From Azolla caroliniana (lineage: Eukaryota > Polypodiophyta), in assembly GCA_043228905.1 (NCBI GenBank), contig JBHGNT010000005.1, positions 18,104,001 to 18,168,000 on the forward strand: 64,000 bases of DNA. Reading direction: 5' to 3'. Below are positions 10,601-22,274 of this stretch, in pieces. The position numbers and the translations under genes are program-made. Below the pieces are notes generated by a model. That model ran no database searches and had not been told where the DNA came from. It saw nothing but the letters and a program-made list of their open reading frames with translations. The number at the start of each line of letters is the position of its first letter. Positions within the stretch are counted from its first letter, which is position 1.

Positions 10601-12416
10601 GGAAACAGTCAAAGACTTCGCTCTTCCGCTCAATGAGGTAGATCCAAGTATGTCGAGTATAGTCGTCGATGAAGGAGACGAAGTATCGGCTCCCGCCAAG
10701 GCTTACACTTTGTGCCGGTCCCCACACATCCGAATGGATGAGATCGAGCTTGTTACGGCTCCGGTTCCGTTCGGTGGGGAATGGAAGCCGATGTTGCTTC
10801 CCAAGTTGGCAGGCTTCACAAATTTCAGCTCTCCGGCCGCTGAACTTTGGCAAACCGAAAACGACTTGTTTCGTTTGCAGGTCTTGAAGCCTCCGGTAGT
10901 TGACGTGGCCTATCCGCTTGTGCCATAGGTCGATGTCCGACTCGACCTTCTGTCGTTTCGCGAACAGAGCGGTGCCAATGTCATTGGTGTTGAGGATAAA
11001 CATCCTCCCGTCTCTGCGCCCTTGCGCAATGACTTCGCCCTCATCCTCAATGAAGCACCCGAGGTGCGTAAACCGCACCTGCATCCCTTGGTCGACAATC
11101 TGACTGACGGACACCAGGTTCTTCGTGATCATCGGAACGTGTAATACATTCATCAGCTTCCCTTTCTGTCCAACATGGCTTAGAGGGGCTTCTCCGACGT
11201 GCACGATTGGGTGAGGAGTGTCGTCTCCGGTTTCGACTACTCCTGGTTGATCCGGTTTCTCCAGAAAGGAGAACCACTCTTTGTGGCTCGTCATGTGGTT
11301 CGACGCGCCGGAATCAACATACCACACTTCCTCCGTTTTGGAAGTGGTCTTCTTCATTGAGTTTGCCTTGTGATTCATCACCAAGGCTGGTCCCTTACCG
11401 GCCTTTCCGGTTCCGGATCCTCCAGATCCGTTTGCATAGTGCGAGTTTTGCCGGCCATCCTTACCGGTCTTGCCGGATCCGGATTTGTCTGAATCGGCAC
11501 GCTTTCTCCAACACTCGCTTTCCCTGTGGCCTTTTTTGCCACAGTACTAGCATTCTGTAGCGGATTTGTCTTGCCGGCCTCCGGCACCGCCTTGACTCCC
11601 CCTGCTTGTGGAAGTCCCGGAACTGCTGTCGGCACACTCATAGTGCCTCCGTTCCTGCTCTTGCCGGTCGCCTCCATTGCGTGCCGACCCACCTCTTCCA
11701 CCACGCCCACAGTGCCGATCCGTTCCCGTGTACAACATTCGGCTGTCCGGGGATGCACTGGTAGATGCACCGGCGTGGTTCTCCTCTACAAGGAGCATCG
11801 ACTGTAAGTCGAAGAATGAGGGGGTATTCTCCCTTGTACACACCGCAGTCCGGAACGCTCCGAACTTGGACGCTAGGCCTCCGAGACATACCTGCACCAT
11901 CTCGTCTTCCTCTATGGTAACATTGATAGAGGCGAGCGAGTCGCATATTTCCTTTATCTGGCCCGTGTAGTCTGCCACGGACATGTTCTTCTGTCGAACA
12001 TTGCTCAACTCCTGTCTGAGTTGCAGCTTCCGGGCAGTGGTGCTTGCGGCGAAAACCTTTTTCAGGTTCCCCCAAGGATCCTTTGGTGTCTTGGCGTCAC
12101 GGATGTGGCTGAGCAGCTGATCGCCGACACTGGACGCGAAGCAGTACATCACCCTTCTTGCCGCCTGTTCCCATACCGGGAAGTCCTTGTGTGTCGAGTC
12201 GGGCGCCGCATCATTCGCTCCTTCGACATAACTCTAGTACCCGTGCCCAAGCAGGTACTGGTGCATCTTGTAAGACCAGGATGCGTAGTTGCTCCTGTCG
12301 AGCTTCTCCACCGGGAGCGACGTAGCCATGCCTCTATCCATGTCTTCTACTGTGTCTGTTTTCGACCTGTTAGGGTTTTCTTCACAAGAGTAAATGTCTG
12401 CAGCAGAGGTTCTCAA
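7620..12416 (-). pseudogene. Copia-1 gag-pol polyprotein, single frame with two stop codons
   Basis: One frame covers the whole polyprotein. Gag starts near 12335-12416 (MDRGMATSLPVEKLDRSNY is the likely N-terminus). A TAG at 12234-12236 interrupts Gag, and a TAG at 11547-11549 lies inside the CCHC zinc knuckle (YCGKKGHRESEC). From 11384 the frame is open for 1254 codons. The protease motif DSGAS is at residue 24, and the integrase zinc-binding H..H/C..C (CEACQLGKQH) is near 155-200. The integrase core has DVWG, then DDYTRHTW near 241, then EQNGVAERKN. RT has YVDD near 797; RNase H follows with TDADWAGD, EAEYRAA and YCDN near 1036. After the usual copia end (HLRG, about 1111) it continues for about 143 extra residues, acidic/basic, with a CMLCGGHHDGTNHD cluster. 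Both stops fit a Trp codon changed to TAG. Confidence 0.93.
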
Positions 12417-12423
12417 CCCTCAC

Positions 12424-12435
12424 GCTCTGATACCA
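12424..12435 (-). other. Primer-binding site, initiator-Met tRNA type
   Basis: Minus-strand TGGTATCAGAGC directly follows the 5' LTR. This is the standard complement of the plant initiator tRNA-Met 3' end used by copia elements. Confidence 0.93.
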
Positions 12436-12838
12436 TGTAAACGTAAGTGTTTGTGGAAGCGTAAAACAGAGAACAACAAAGAGAGAGAGAGAGAGAGAGG
12501 CAGAGAGAGCAGAACGTAATTTCAAAATTATATCAAGACTCTGTACACACACTGTGCTAAGTAGCACTATTTATACAAGTCCTCTTGGGACTGACAGAAG
12601 TACCATGTACTTCAATGCTCACACGAGCATCTGACACTTACTACGAGACTATAGCTACCTAGTAGTCTATCCTATACTAGGCTTCCGACTGGTCTTCCGG
12701 TTACAGATTGCACCCGGCCTCCATTTCTTGCCGGTTCGGTTGCTAACCGTCATACCGATCCGTTTTGCCCGATCCGTCTCGCTTACCGGCTCCGGCTTAT
12801 TCAGCCGATCCGACTCCGGTTGAGCTTGCCGCTCAACA
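12436..12838 (-). repeat. 5' LTR of copia-1
   Basis: 403 bp; matches 6904-7304 apart from about ten substitutions and one extra GA unit. It would drive leftward transcription from its minus-strand TATA-like block near 12563-12577. Confidence 0.95.
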
Positions 12839-12843
12839 TTTAT

Positions 12844-13379
12844 TAACCACTTCACATAGAGTACTCAAGTGTGAATACACTAGGACCTAGGGTTTCTACC
12901 TGTATAAGAACACTAGCTACCTTCTTATCAAATAGAGGCTTGACTTATGTTGAGCCTATGACATTGTAGCTATGGCTCTTGTTAGCGAACCATGTGTGAA
13001 CCTTGTGGAACCCAAGGCACGACTTGCATCAACGCTGAATCGTATGAGTCATCAAGGCGGTTTGGGTTCGTCTCACACGATTACTAGGGGTTGGTTAGGT
13101 AGTTTGGCACCCTCTTTCCTTTATTTGGTCTATAATTACTTATATTTCATTTTAATTAATTCATTAGAATCTAACTGTTGGTAACATAGCATAGGTTTTT
13201 TTCTTTTTCATGTTTTCACTTGTTTGTTTCTTATGATTCTTGGAAAAAAAAATGAGGTACAACCTTTCGATTTGGTAACAAGTGAAATGTGAAGTTTAAT
13301 ATTTATAAAAAAACTTTCCTTCTTTCTTATTGTATATTCTCTATAACTATGTGATGTAATTTTGTGTATTCTTGTGTTC
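12844..13379. other. Intergenic DNA between copia-1 and the gypsy nest
   Basis: No gene or repeat recognised. It includes one copy of the copia-1 target flank on the left and the gypsy target flank on the right. Confidence 0.5.
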
Positions 13380-13383
13380 ACGT

Positions 13384-14134
13384 TGTCGAGGAAATCCTCG
13401 CGGATGTGTAGAAGTTGGGCAGGACCGCGGGGATCTTGAACCAAGGAATCAAGAAATGGGGAGGAAGAGTCTGTGGTTTACGTGAGCCCTGAGACCGTGG
13501 TTTAAATAGAGAAGATTAGCGAAACGAGAGAGATAGTGTAAGAGGATCGTGTGTAGACACAAGCGCGGACAGAGATGCTAAGAACAACTTGCATTTTGCA
13601 GATAAGTTTCTATTAATCAATATATGTGCATAGTGCTGTGGGTGGTCGAGCGTAGGCTCTACAGTAATCAGATACAAAGTGGAGTCGGCACACAAAAGGT
13701 CAATCCCTGGTCAGGAGCACTCGGGCATTTGACGTGAGCAGGGGAAGCGCCTTCCAGTGATCTCTCGTAGGACTCCTTGTCCGGTCTTCTCTCTGTTCCC
13801 TTTCTCCTCTCTCGATTACTTTTCCCCAAAAAAATCACCCCCTTGTAAACAGTCAAAGGTCGCCTCCTTTATAGCACAAGGAGCGACCGTTAATAGGCAT
13901 TCATGACTTGTCGCTTTCCCTTCCTAGATTGTCCCCCCTGATTCGCTCTCCTCATAACTCTCCCTACTTATGCGATGTCTGAATCCCTATTAATGCCTTA
14001 ACTACCTAGTACGCCTCCCTCCACCTATGCCTAGTACTTACACTATTTAATTCACTAGGGATGTGCACTCGTGCACACCAGTGCTCCCGCGTGTTTCACC
14101 TTGTTTCTACCCATGGCCCGGAATCTTCACGACA
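13384..14134 (-). repeat. 3' LTR of gypsy-outer
   Basis: 751 bp, TGTCGAGG...TTCACGACA on the plus strand. It matches 26365-26736 plus 27766-28164 over its full length with scattered substitutions. Confidence 0.92.
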
Positions 14135-14151
14135 TCCACCCCCACTAAACC
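14135..14151 (-). other. Polypurine tract of gypsy-outer
   Basis: Minus-strand GGTTTAGTGGGGGTGGA directly precedes the LTR start. The inner gypsy has a similar tract, AGGTGGGGGCGGA. Confidence 0.8.
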
Positions 14152-14208
14152 GCACATACTTCGTTATGTGCCGGGCAACGATTTTAGTGAGGGATTCCGG
14201 GCCATATG

Positions 14209-15903
14209 CTACTCGTCCTCCCCTTCTGAACCGGCGCTTTCGGCTCCTGGGTCTGGTTCCGCCTCGCTCTGCCTCTTGAAGGCCTTTATCCGCTTCCCGG
14301 CCACTGGAGTCGTCACTCGGGTCTTGTCGAGCTCCATGAGATGATACATCGTGTTATCATTGACGCTAATTACCACGTATGGCCCGAACCATCGCTTCGC
14401 GAACTTACGCGTAGACCTATGTTGGTTGTCAGGGCTGCTGTCGTAGACCAACACCCAATCGCCATCCTCGATCTTCCTTGGCCGGAGCTGGTGTGTTTGG
14501 TTGAACCGGGCCTTGTTCCGGATTTTCGCTTCTCACCCTCACCGTGGCCCGCTCCAAGTCTTCCGGCATGTACCCTGTCACCGAGCTGTGGGTAGTCCTG
14601 TCCGCCCACAGTGCGTAAGGGAGCAACCTCGGCCAGTCGCCGACTCGTCCTTTGCACGCGCGTACAATGGCTTTTATGATCGGACCGTGGCCCCGCTCAA
14701 TCTTTCCGTTTGCCTCCGGGTTGTATGCCGTCGTGAGGGACAGTTTTACGCCTAACCGATCAAATAGTTCCTCGGCCTCTTCCGTGTCTAGCTCGCCTTG
14801 GTCGGCCACGATTTTCCCCATGCACCCGTATCGGCATATGGCATCTTCAATCAAAAACTTACCTACTGCCGTGATGGTCTTGTTCGTTAGTGCTCGGCCC
14901 TCTACCTGGTTCGTTAGGTCTTCTCTAGCTAGCACCAGGTATTGCTTCTGACCCTCTCCTATCAGCATCGTTACCAAGTCGACCATCCATTTGAAGTGCA
15001 CGACCGGGGGGTATGTTGGGCGCAGCTCGTCGTGATGTCGAAACACCGAGTGCATCTGGCAGCTTTCGCACGTGGACACGAAGTCGTGCACACTCTTATA
15101 TATACCCGACCACTGGTATTTCTCCTTTAACTTCTCTAATGTCGCCCATGTACCCCGGTGTCCAAACCAAGCGCTTTCGTGGAGCTCCGATATTAACTTC
15201 TCTTGATCATTTGCCCGCGCTATTACTCGGAGCGGTGCGTCGTTTCGCCTTTTTGGGACCCTCCAGATTTTTTCGTTCCGCTGGAAGTATCAATATGCCC
15301 TTTTTCGGAGCTGTCCCGCTTCCTCCCTAGTCATCAAGGCGTCCGCCATCATTGTTTTTAGAAATCTTCAGATTAGAAGCCACTCCCCATCATAATCTTC
15401 TTCGTTGAATTTGTTCAGGGGCGGAGCACTTCGCCTTTTTATCCTCATCCTTGCTGATTCGAAGAAGTCCGCGCCGACTTCTTCGTTCTCTGATACCATG
15501 CCGTCCTCGTCCTCGAACCTTGCTCTGGAAAGCATATCGGCCATGGCGTTGTATTTACCCGAGATGTGTCGTATCTCTAGGTTCAGGGACTTGATGTACG
15601 CAATCCACCTGAGCATGGCCAGGTTGGGAGTTGCGCATCCGAAGACCATACCGAGAATCGACATGCAGTCCGTTTCTATAATCACTTCAGTCCCAATTAG
15701 GTAATCTTTGTCAACCTTAACCGCCGAAACGATACCCCATAGCTTGCGCTTGACTTGGGCGTATCCTCGTTGTCGCTCACTCAGTACCTTCGCACCGAAC
15801 CGGATAGGGAAACACATGCCGTCTTCGTCCTCTTGATTTACGACCCATCCGATCCTGGTCGGGCTGGTGTCCACCGTGATATAGACCGGAGTTCCCGGTG
15901 CGT
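14209..15903 (-). pseudogene. Gypsy-outer RNase H and integrase (3' half of pol)
   Basis: About 15368-15890 encodes RNase H (VDTSPTRIGWVV, LSERQRGYAQVKRKLWGI, ETDC, HISGKYNAMADMLSR). About 14429-15091 encodes the integrase core, with CESCQMH, KWMVDLVTM, VADQGELD and GKIERGHG, so the three acidic residues are visible. About 14209-14454 encodes the GPY/F-type C-terminus (WFGPYVV, VAGKRIKAFKR). Frames change between these blocks, and the integrase zinc-binding region is largely lost. No chromodomain follows. The inner element was inserted just upstream of the GTPVYI motif. Confidence 0.88.
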
Positions 15904-16537
15904 TGTCGTGAAGAAAACCGTCCACGAGCGGAATCGGTGCGCCGGAGCATAGGAACTGGCTCTTCATGCACGTACGCCTTATGTTGTACATAAGAGGGAA
16001 TTAGGGACATGGAAGATCCTAGGTAGGTAGGAAGTTAATAGGAAATGGCTCCCTTCTTGCCTATAAAAGGAGGGAGACGAGGAGGAGGAAAGGGGGATCG
16101 CGGATAGAGAGGACGAAGTGCTGTCGGGTTGTTGGCCGAAGGCTTCTCTCTCTGCCAAGCTCCGTAGCTTCGTTCTGTGCAGGTTTCGGGAGGCTCGCGC
16201 TGCTCTGAGAAATGGCCGAGTGCTTCCGGCAGCACCTCCAACCTACTTCTTCCTTTCTGTACGTTTACGAACAGGCATCGGCATCTGTTCGCCGGCCTGT
16301 TCGATTGTAACCAACGTCGTGCTTCTTGTTGTTTGTCTTGTTAACATATATATATACATACATTCGCGTCTCTCTGTGTCGGTGTCCCACTCGCGTCTTT
16401 GTGTTGAAGGGTCGTGTCCCTGTGAATCTACGCTCGCACGTAGTGGGTCCCTTCCCTTCTCCTTTCTCTCTTGCTCTTCGGTACAAGACCCCCGAGGTCC
16501 CGCCTCATTCCACGCATCCGCGAGGAATACCTCGACA
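15904..16537 (+). repeat. 5' LTR of gypsy-inner
   Basis: Starts TGTCGTGAAG, ends CTCGACA. A CCTATAAAAGG-type TATA box lies at about 16060-16070, a strong candidate core promoter for rightward transcription. Confidence 0.95.
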
Positions 16538-16540
16538 TCT

Positions 16541-16558
16541 TGGTGAACCCGACGTGAA
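16541..16558 (+). other. Primer-binding site of gypsy-inner (tRNA not identified)
   Basis: TGGTGAACCCGACGTGAA lies three bases after the LTR end. Gypsy-outer has TGGTGAACTCGACATGAA at the same place. This is not the initiator-Met site used by the copia elements here; I could not match it to a tRNA from memory. Confidence 0.7.
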
Positions 16559-16580
16559 GGAGGCGGCAGAAGAGCAGGAG

Positions 16581-18707
16581 ATGAAGGGGTCGGATCTTGC
16601 AGAGGCCATGGCTTCGGCCGTGGATCGGATATTGAGCGCATGCGAGGGCACCGGCGCCCTCGACAGAGCCATTGAGGCGGTCGTCGGTACGATCGGCCGG
16701 TTCAGCGGAAGGGATGCCACGAAGTATTTGGCATCCTACGGGGCAGAAATGCTGATGCGGGACATTCCGGAAGAGAGGCGTCTTGCCGGGTTCCCTCGAG
16801 TGGCGATGCCGAGAATCCATGCGGAGGTGCTCGAGGTGCGGGTGGAGAGCCGTACCTGGGAGGAGTTCGAAGGCTGACTCCTGGAAAAATACGGGCTGGA
16901 CGACGCGCTCCGACTTTCGAAACGGGACTTCATGGAATGGGTGGAGTCCCCCGGCAAGGGAAGAAACGCGTAGGCACTCCTCCGGGAGTTTGAAGAACGC
17001 TTTGCGCGCCTCTCGGCGCTTGACCGAACCGTTCTGGATACGAGCCGGGTCCTACTGTTCGTCAAGTCGGTGGACGAGCGGGACCGGGATCAAATCGGCT
17101 CCTTGTTGGAAACCGAAGACGGGCTGACGACCGACTGGGCTGCGGTTAAGAGAGTCTGTGGCCGTTTCGACAAACGGCGAGAATGGGCTGACAACGGGGC
17201 GGCCGGTGCGGGCTCTGTCACAGCAAGGAGGCTTGAACCGGCACCGCAAGGGCGAAGGGAAGAGACCTGGGAATGGCTCGAAACCGGTTCGGCTTCGACC
17301 GGCATGGTCAATGGCTCGTCCGGAGGAGCAGCGCTGGAGGAGTTGACACGGGCGATAAAGGATCTCCAGATCGCCCAGACTCGAAGGGAAGGCGGCGAAC
17401 CAGCTCGTGACCGACGGCCGACAGCAGGGAACAGGTGCATGTGGTGCGATGAGGTTGGCCACATCCGGAAGGACTGTGGCGATTTCGCAGAAGCGTTGAG
17501 GAACCGGGTGGTGTACCTGTGGGAAGGCCGGGTGCACGCCGACGACACCAGAAGGGCCCTAAACCGAAACGATGGGCGAGGAGGTATGAAGAGACTGATG
17601 GAAGAGGCAACGGCCCGACACGTGGAGGCCATCCACTACTCGGCGTCGGCCGGCATTCGGGTTGGGGGCAGCGAGGCCCGAAAGGAGAGCAAAGACGGAT
17701 TCTGGTCGGCAATGCTGGAAGGTCTCGCCGGCGCACGGCTAAGGGAAGATGAAACGGACCACGCTGAGAGACGGGTCCGGGAAATAACCGGGTGGAGCGA
17801 TCCGGTCGAGGAGAAGACGGGCTTCGTAGAAGCCGCCTGCCGGAACTACGAGGCTCTGGTAGAAGACAAACGAGTGGGGAAAGCCGGAGCGGCCGGGCCC
17901 TCACAACGATACGAGACCCGATTCGGGCAACAACGGAACGAAGCCGGTGGGTCCAGCACGCAAGATAACCCCAGGAAGGGCAGATACCGACTGGGGACGG
18001 AAATAGAAAGGATCACGAACCTACGAAAGGTCCTAGAAGAACGGATCCTCGACAGCAAGGTGGAGCTGTCATTGCGGGAGGTGCTAGGGATCGCCAAGAA
18101 GGAGTTCCACGACTCCATTGTGGACTTGGTGAAACGGAAGAGGTTGTCGACGGAGACGGAACCGGAAAGACCGGTGGAGGTGCGGACGACGCACATCGAC
18201 GACTTGGCGCTGGAAGATGAGTGGGCGGAGAGCCACTATTCGAGGCCGCACTGGGCCCGAGCGACCACGGAGACCCCGGTAAAGATCGGAGATGTTCAGG
18301 AACCGGTGGTGGCACTGGTGGACCACGGTTCGGAAATAAACCTGATGTCCATGGACTTCTACAAAAGGGGAAAATGGCCGATCAACACCAAGCACGGGTG
18401 GAAGATACGGGCGGCGACGCGCGCCACCGAGGATCTGCACGGGGCCTGCCCGAATGTGCGTGTGAAGATCAGCGACGTCGAGATTGACCAGCACTTCTTC
18501 GTGCAGGAGACGTCCTCGCATCCGGTCATATTAGGGGAACCATACATCACAGCGGCGCGAATGGAGACCAAAGTGCTGGACAACGGTTCGGCCTATGCGA
18601 GGGTCAAGAGCCAGGACGGGCACCATTCGGTCCAATTTCTGACGGTGCGGCCGAACCACGAGCGAAACTGCGAATCCCTCGGTGGCGAGAACAGAGAGGA
18701 TTTTTAG
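16581..18707 (+). pseudogene. Gypsy-inner Gag-protease with two stop codons
   Basis: The ATG at 16581 starts MKGSDLAEAM, matching the Gag start of gypsy-outer (MRGTELAEAM). The frame is interrupted by TGA at 16875-16877 and TAG at 16971-16973 and then open to the TAG at 18705-18707. A CCHC knuckle (CMWCDEVGHIRKDC) lies at about 17437-17478. A retropepsin-like site (ALVDHGSEINLMS) lies at about 18315-18353 and is followed by the conserved VILGEPYITAARM. Both this element and gypsy-outer end this frame at the same place (DF stop), so the stop between protease and RT looks ancestral. The two internal stops fit CGA to TGA and CAG to TAG changes. Confidence 0.9.
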
Positions 18708-18841
18708 AGAGGGCTGCCAAGGCGTGGGGCCGAGACAGTCCGGACACTCGGGAAAGACCCCATAGTTGTACGATAGAACTGAAACCGAAGAAACCTTGTA
18801 CGATAGGTAGAAAATTCTGCTTCTCCAACAACGGAGGGTGT

Positions 18842-21800
18842 ATGATAGTCGGCATCGTTGGCCGAGAAAGGGCAAGGGCGGAGGAGCGACTTCGAGCGTG
18901 CAGAGTTCTCGGCCCGGACAAGGAAATCAGCGGGGCAGTGGAGGCGGTCTCCTTCGACGACACCTTGGGGATGCTGAGGAAGGTAGCCGGAGAAGACCTT
19001 AACGAAGACCGGACGATACCGGTATGTTCCGAAGAGATGTACGAAGTCATCGCGAACTTCAGCCAGGGGCTCCGGTCGGATCGGACGGCCCGAGTTAGCA
19101 CGAAGTACAAGACTGTGGACCGGAAGGTAAGGCTAGTCGCGGCACCCTTACCGGAGTATAGCGAGTCACGAATCAGAGGGGTTGCGTCGGACCCCAGTTT
19201 ACGAGATCCGGTCTGCATAGGACACACCTTTACCGACGGGACGCTCCGGGAGCTCAACATCGGTGGGGGCGGGTTCCTACTGCCGGCGGAGGAAGACCGG
19301 TTTCGGAGAATACTCGGAAGGCACAGAAAAGCCTTCGCATTCTCACCGGAAGAGATCGGGTGCGTAGACCCGACGATCGTGGAGCCAATGGTGATATTCA
19401 CGGTACCGCATGTGCCGTGGAATCTCAAGCCGATTCCAGTACCGAGAGCTCACATCCCGGAGTTGATGGAGCTACTGAGGCAGAAAGTCGATATGGGTAT
19501 TCTCGAACCGTCGAGTGCGCCATACTCGAACCGATGGTTTACCGTACCAAAGAAAAACGGAACATTGCGCTTCATTCAGGACCTGCAGCCGGTCAACAGA
19601 GTGACCATTCGGAAAGCAGGAATCGGACCGACCATAGACGAGTTCGCGGAGGCCTTCGCCGGAAGGTCGATTTACTCGGTCGGTGATATGTACTCGGGGT
19701 ACGACCAGTTCCAGCTAGCCGTGGAGAGCAGAGACATTACGACGATGCGAACTCCCCTCGGCCTAGTGCGAATGTATACCCTGCCACAAGGAGGGACCAA
19801 CTCGGTGGCCCACATGGTGAATGCAATGAACAAGGTACTGAGGGATTGCATCCCGGACATCACCATGCCATTTCTGGACGACATCCCGATAAAGGGGTGC
19901 CCGGTGGAAGAGAAGGACGAGACAGTCGGGCCGGACGGATGCCCGGCGATTCGTGGCAACACACATCGACGACTGCGAGAAGGTGCCACAAAGGCTAGAG
20001 GATGCGAGGCTCACCTTCTCCGGGGAGAAATCGGCCTTCGGGCAATCAGAAATCCTGGTGGTCGGACACCTATGTGGACCATATGGCCGGAAGCCGTCTC
20101 CGGCAAAGGTAGAAGCCATCTCCGCGATGAAGACCGACTGTAGCTCGGTTACGGAAGTTCGGAGGTTCCTGGGGGCATGCGCGTTCTACCACATATGGAT
20201 CCCGCATTACGCCCACGTTGCGGAGCCGCTATACGGGTTGCTAAAAAAGGGGCGAAAATTCGAGTGGCGAGACGAGCACACGGAATCGGTCCGGAAGCTA
20301 AAGGAAGCTCTTGCGGCAGCATCGGCGCTCCGGAAGGCTGTCTACGAGAAGGGTACCCCGGTATACATAACGGTGGATACGAGCCCGGCCGGGATCGGAT
20401 GGGTCGTCAACCAAGAAGACGAGGACGGCACCCGGTTCCCGATCCGATTCGGCGCAAAGGTCCTCAGTGAGCGACAACGAGGGTACGCCCAGGTTAAACG
20501 CGAACTCTGGGGTATCGTTTCGGCAGTAAAGGCCGACAAAGACTACCTGATCGGGACAGAAGTGATTATCGAGACGGATTGCCTGCCAATTCTCGGCATG
20601 GTTTCCGGATGCGCGACACCGGACCTGGCGATGCTCAGGTGGATAGCGTACATCAAGTCCCTGGACCCGGAAATACGGCACATTTCCGGAAAGGACAACG
20701 CCATGGCCAACATGCTTTCGAGGGCGAGGTTTGATGACGAGGGCGGCATGGTTTCGGAGGACGAAGAAGTCGGCGTGGACTTCTTCGAGGCGGCGTACGT
20801 GACGACCGATGGGACGAGCAATCCGGCACTTAACGGCTTCGACGAGAGCAAGTACGACGGCGAGTGGCTACGGATCGGTGGTTTCTTGAGGACAATGACG
20901 CTGGATGCGTCATGGATAAGAGACGAGGCCAACCGGATCCGGAAGAAAGCATATTGATTCTTTCTCTAGGACGATACTTATGGAAGCACCCGAAGAAGAG
21001 GAACGGCGTCTCGCTCCGGGTGGTGGCGATGAAGGAAGAACATGAGGAGCTGCTGACGGCCTACCACGACAGCCCTTGGGCTGGACACCGTGGAACGTGG
21101 GCCACGTTCGAGAAGATAAAAGGGAAGTACTGGTGGCCGGGACTGTACCGGGACGTGCATCGGTTCGTGACAACTTGCGAGAGCTGTCAGATGCACTCCA
21201 TAGTCCGGCATCGGGACGAGATTCACCCTACCTACCCTCCGACCATCCACTTCAAATGGATGGTAGATCTGGTTACGATGCCGATGGGCGTAGGACAGAT
21301 GCGGTATCTGGTCCTGGCTCGGGAAGATCTGACGAACCAGGTGGAAGGCCGAGCCCTTCAGAACAAAACGACCGCGGCCGTATGTCGGTTTCTGATCGAG
21401 GACGTGATATGCCAGTACGGGTGCGTCGGGAAGATCGTGGCTGATCGCGGGGAGTTGGACGCCGAAGAGGCCGAGGAGCTGTTCGACCGGCTAGGAGTCA
21501 AGCTATCGCTTACCATTGCATACAATCCGGAGGCGAATGGGAAGGTGGAGCGCGGACACGGACCGATCGTCAAGGCGTTAGTTCGGGCATGCGGAGGGCA
21601 AGTCAGGAACTGGCCGCGGCTGCTGCCTTATGCGTTGTGGGCTGACCGAACTACGCACAATTCGGTAACCGGATTCATGCCGACAGAGCTCATGTTTGGG
21701 CAGAAGCCGATCATGCCGATGGAACGTACGATCTCCTCGTGGGCAACCGTGGACTGGAGAGATGAGATGAGCCGGGAGGAACTGTTGGCGGCGCGTATAC

Positions 21801-22201
21801 GACAGCTCGAGCGAAGACCGGAGGACGTGGAGCAGGCTGTGGGAAAGCTTCGGGTGGCAAGGACGAGGAACAAAGCCCGGTTCGACCGGACACGCCGGCT
21901 TCGACCGAAGAAGATCGAGGAAGGCGACTGGGTGCTAGTCTATGACAACAGCCTCGACAACCAGCACCGAGCAACACGGAAGTTCGCAAGAAGGTGGTTC
22001 GGGCCTTACGTGGTACAAAGCACCAACGACAACGGGACGTACCATCTGGCGGAACTCGACGGCACGAGAATGGCGATACCGGTAGCTGGGAAGCGGATCA
22101 AAGCGTTCAAGAAGCGTCACGACGACGAGCCGGATCCGGTTAACCTGGACCGGAACGACGAACGATCCGAAACCGAGGAAGAACCGACGGGCGGGGACTG
22201 A
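18842..22201 (+). pseudogene. Gypsy-inner RT, RNase H and integrase with frameshifts
   Basis: The frame starting at 18842 carries RT (FIQDLQPVNRVTIRK, then the active site MPFLDDIPIKGC at about 19866-19900). One extra C near 19941-19944 shifts the frame; it resumes as RRFVATHIDDCEK. RNase H follows with VDTSPAGIGWVV, ERQRGYAQVKRELWG, ETDC and GKDNAMANMLSR. A second frame change occurs at about 20955. Integrase follows with an H..H/CESC zinc site, KWMVDLVTM, VADRGELD, GKVERGHG and a GPYVV C-terminus. There is no chromodomain; the tail is acidic (ETEEEPTGGD). The active-site form FLDD[IV]PIKG and the DHGSEIN protease resemble gypsy families I know best from fungi. Confidence 0.9.
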
Positions 22202-22261
22202 AGGCTGGACCGGTTTTCTCCGTCCCAACTCAATTTGGCGCATGCCGATGGATGCGCGGTT

Positions 22262-22274
22262 AGGTGGGGGCGGA
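22262..22274 (+). other. Polypurine tract of gypsy-inner
   Basis: AGGTGGGGGCGGA lies directly before the 3' LTR start TGTCGTGAAG. Confidence 0.85.

Larger units (their letters stand above)
6904..12838 (-). mobile_element. Full-length Ty1/copia retrotransposon (copia-1)
   Basis: Both LTRs (6904-7304 and 12436-12838) start TGTTGAGCGG and end in TACA when read on the minus strand. The flanking 5-bp target duplication is perfect: TTTAT at 6899-6903 and at 12839-12843. The primer-binding site adjoins the right LTR and the polypurine tract adjoins the left one, so the element is transcribed leftward. By my count the LTRs differ by about ten substitutions and one 2-bp change in a GA repeat, about 97.5% identity, so the insertion is fairly young. 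The gag-pol frame carries two stop codons, so this copy needs help in trans to move. Confidence 0.95.

Noticed and set aside
14209-14454. Chromodomain at the gypsy integrase C-terminus
   Set aside because: The tail after KRIKAFK is short and acidic in both gypsy elements; no chromodomain motif.
17052-17904. Long minus-strand ORFs opposite gypsy-inner Gag, and similar ones opposite pol
   Set aside because: They are GC-rich antisense shadows; the plus strand carries the recognised Gag, protease and RT motifs.
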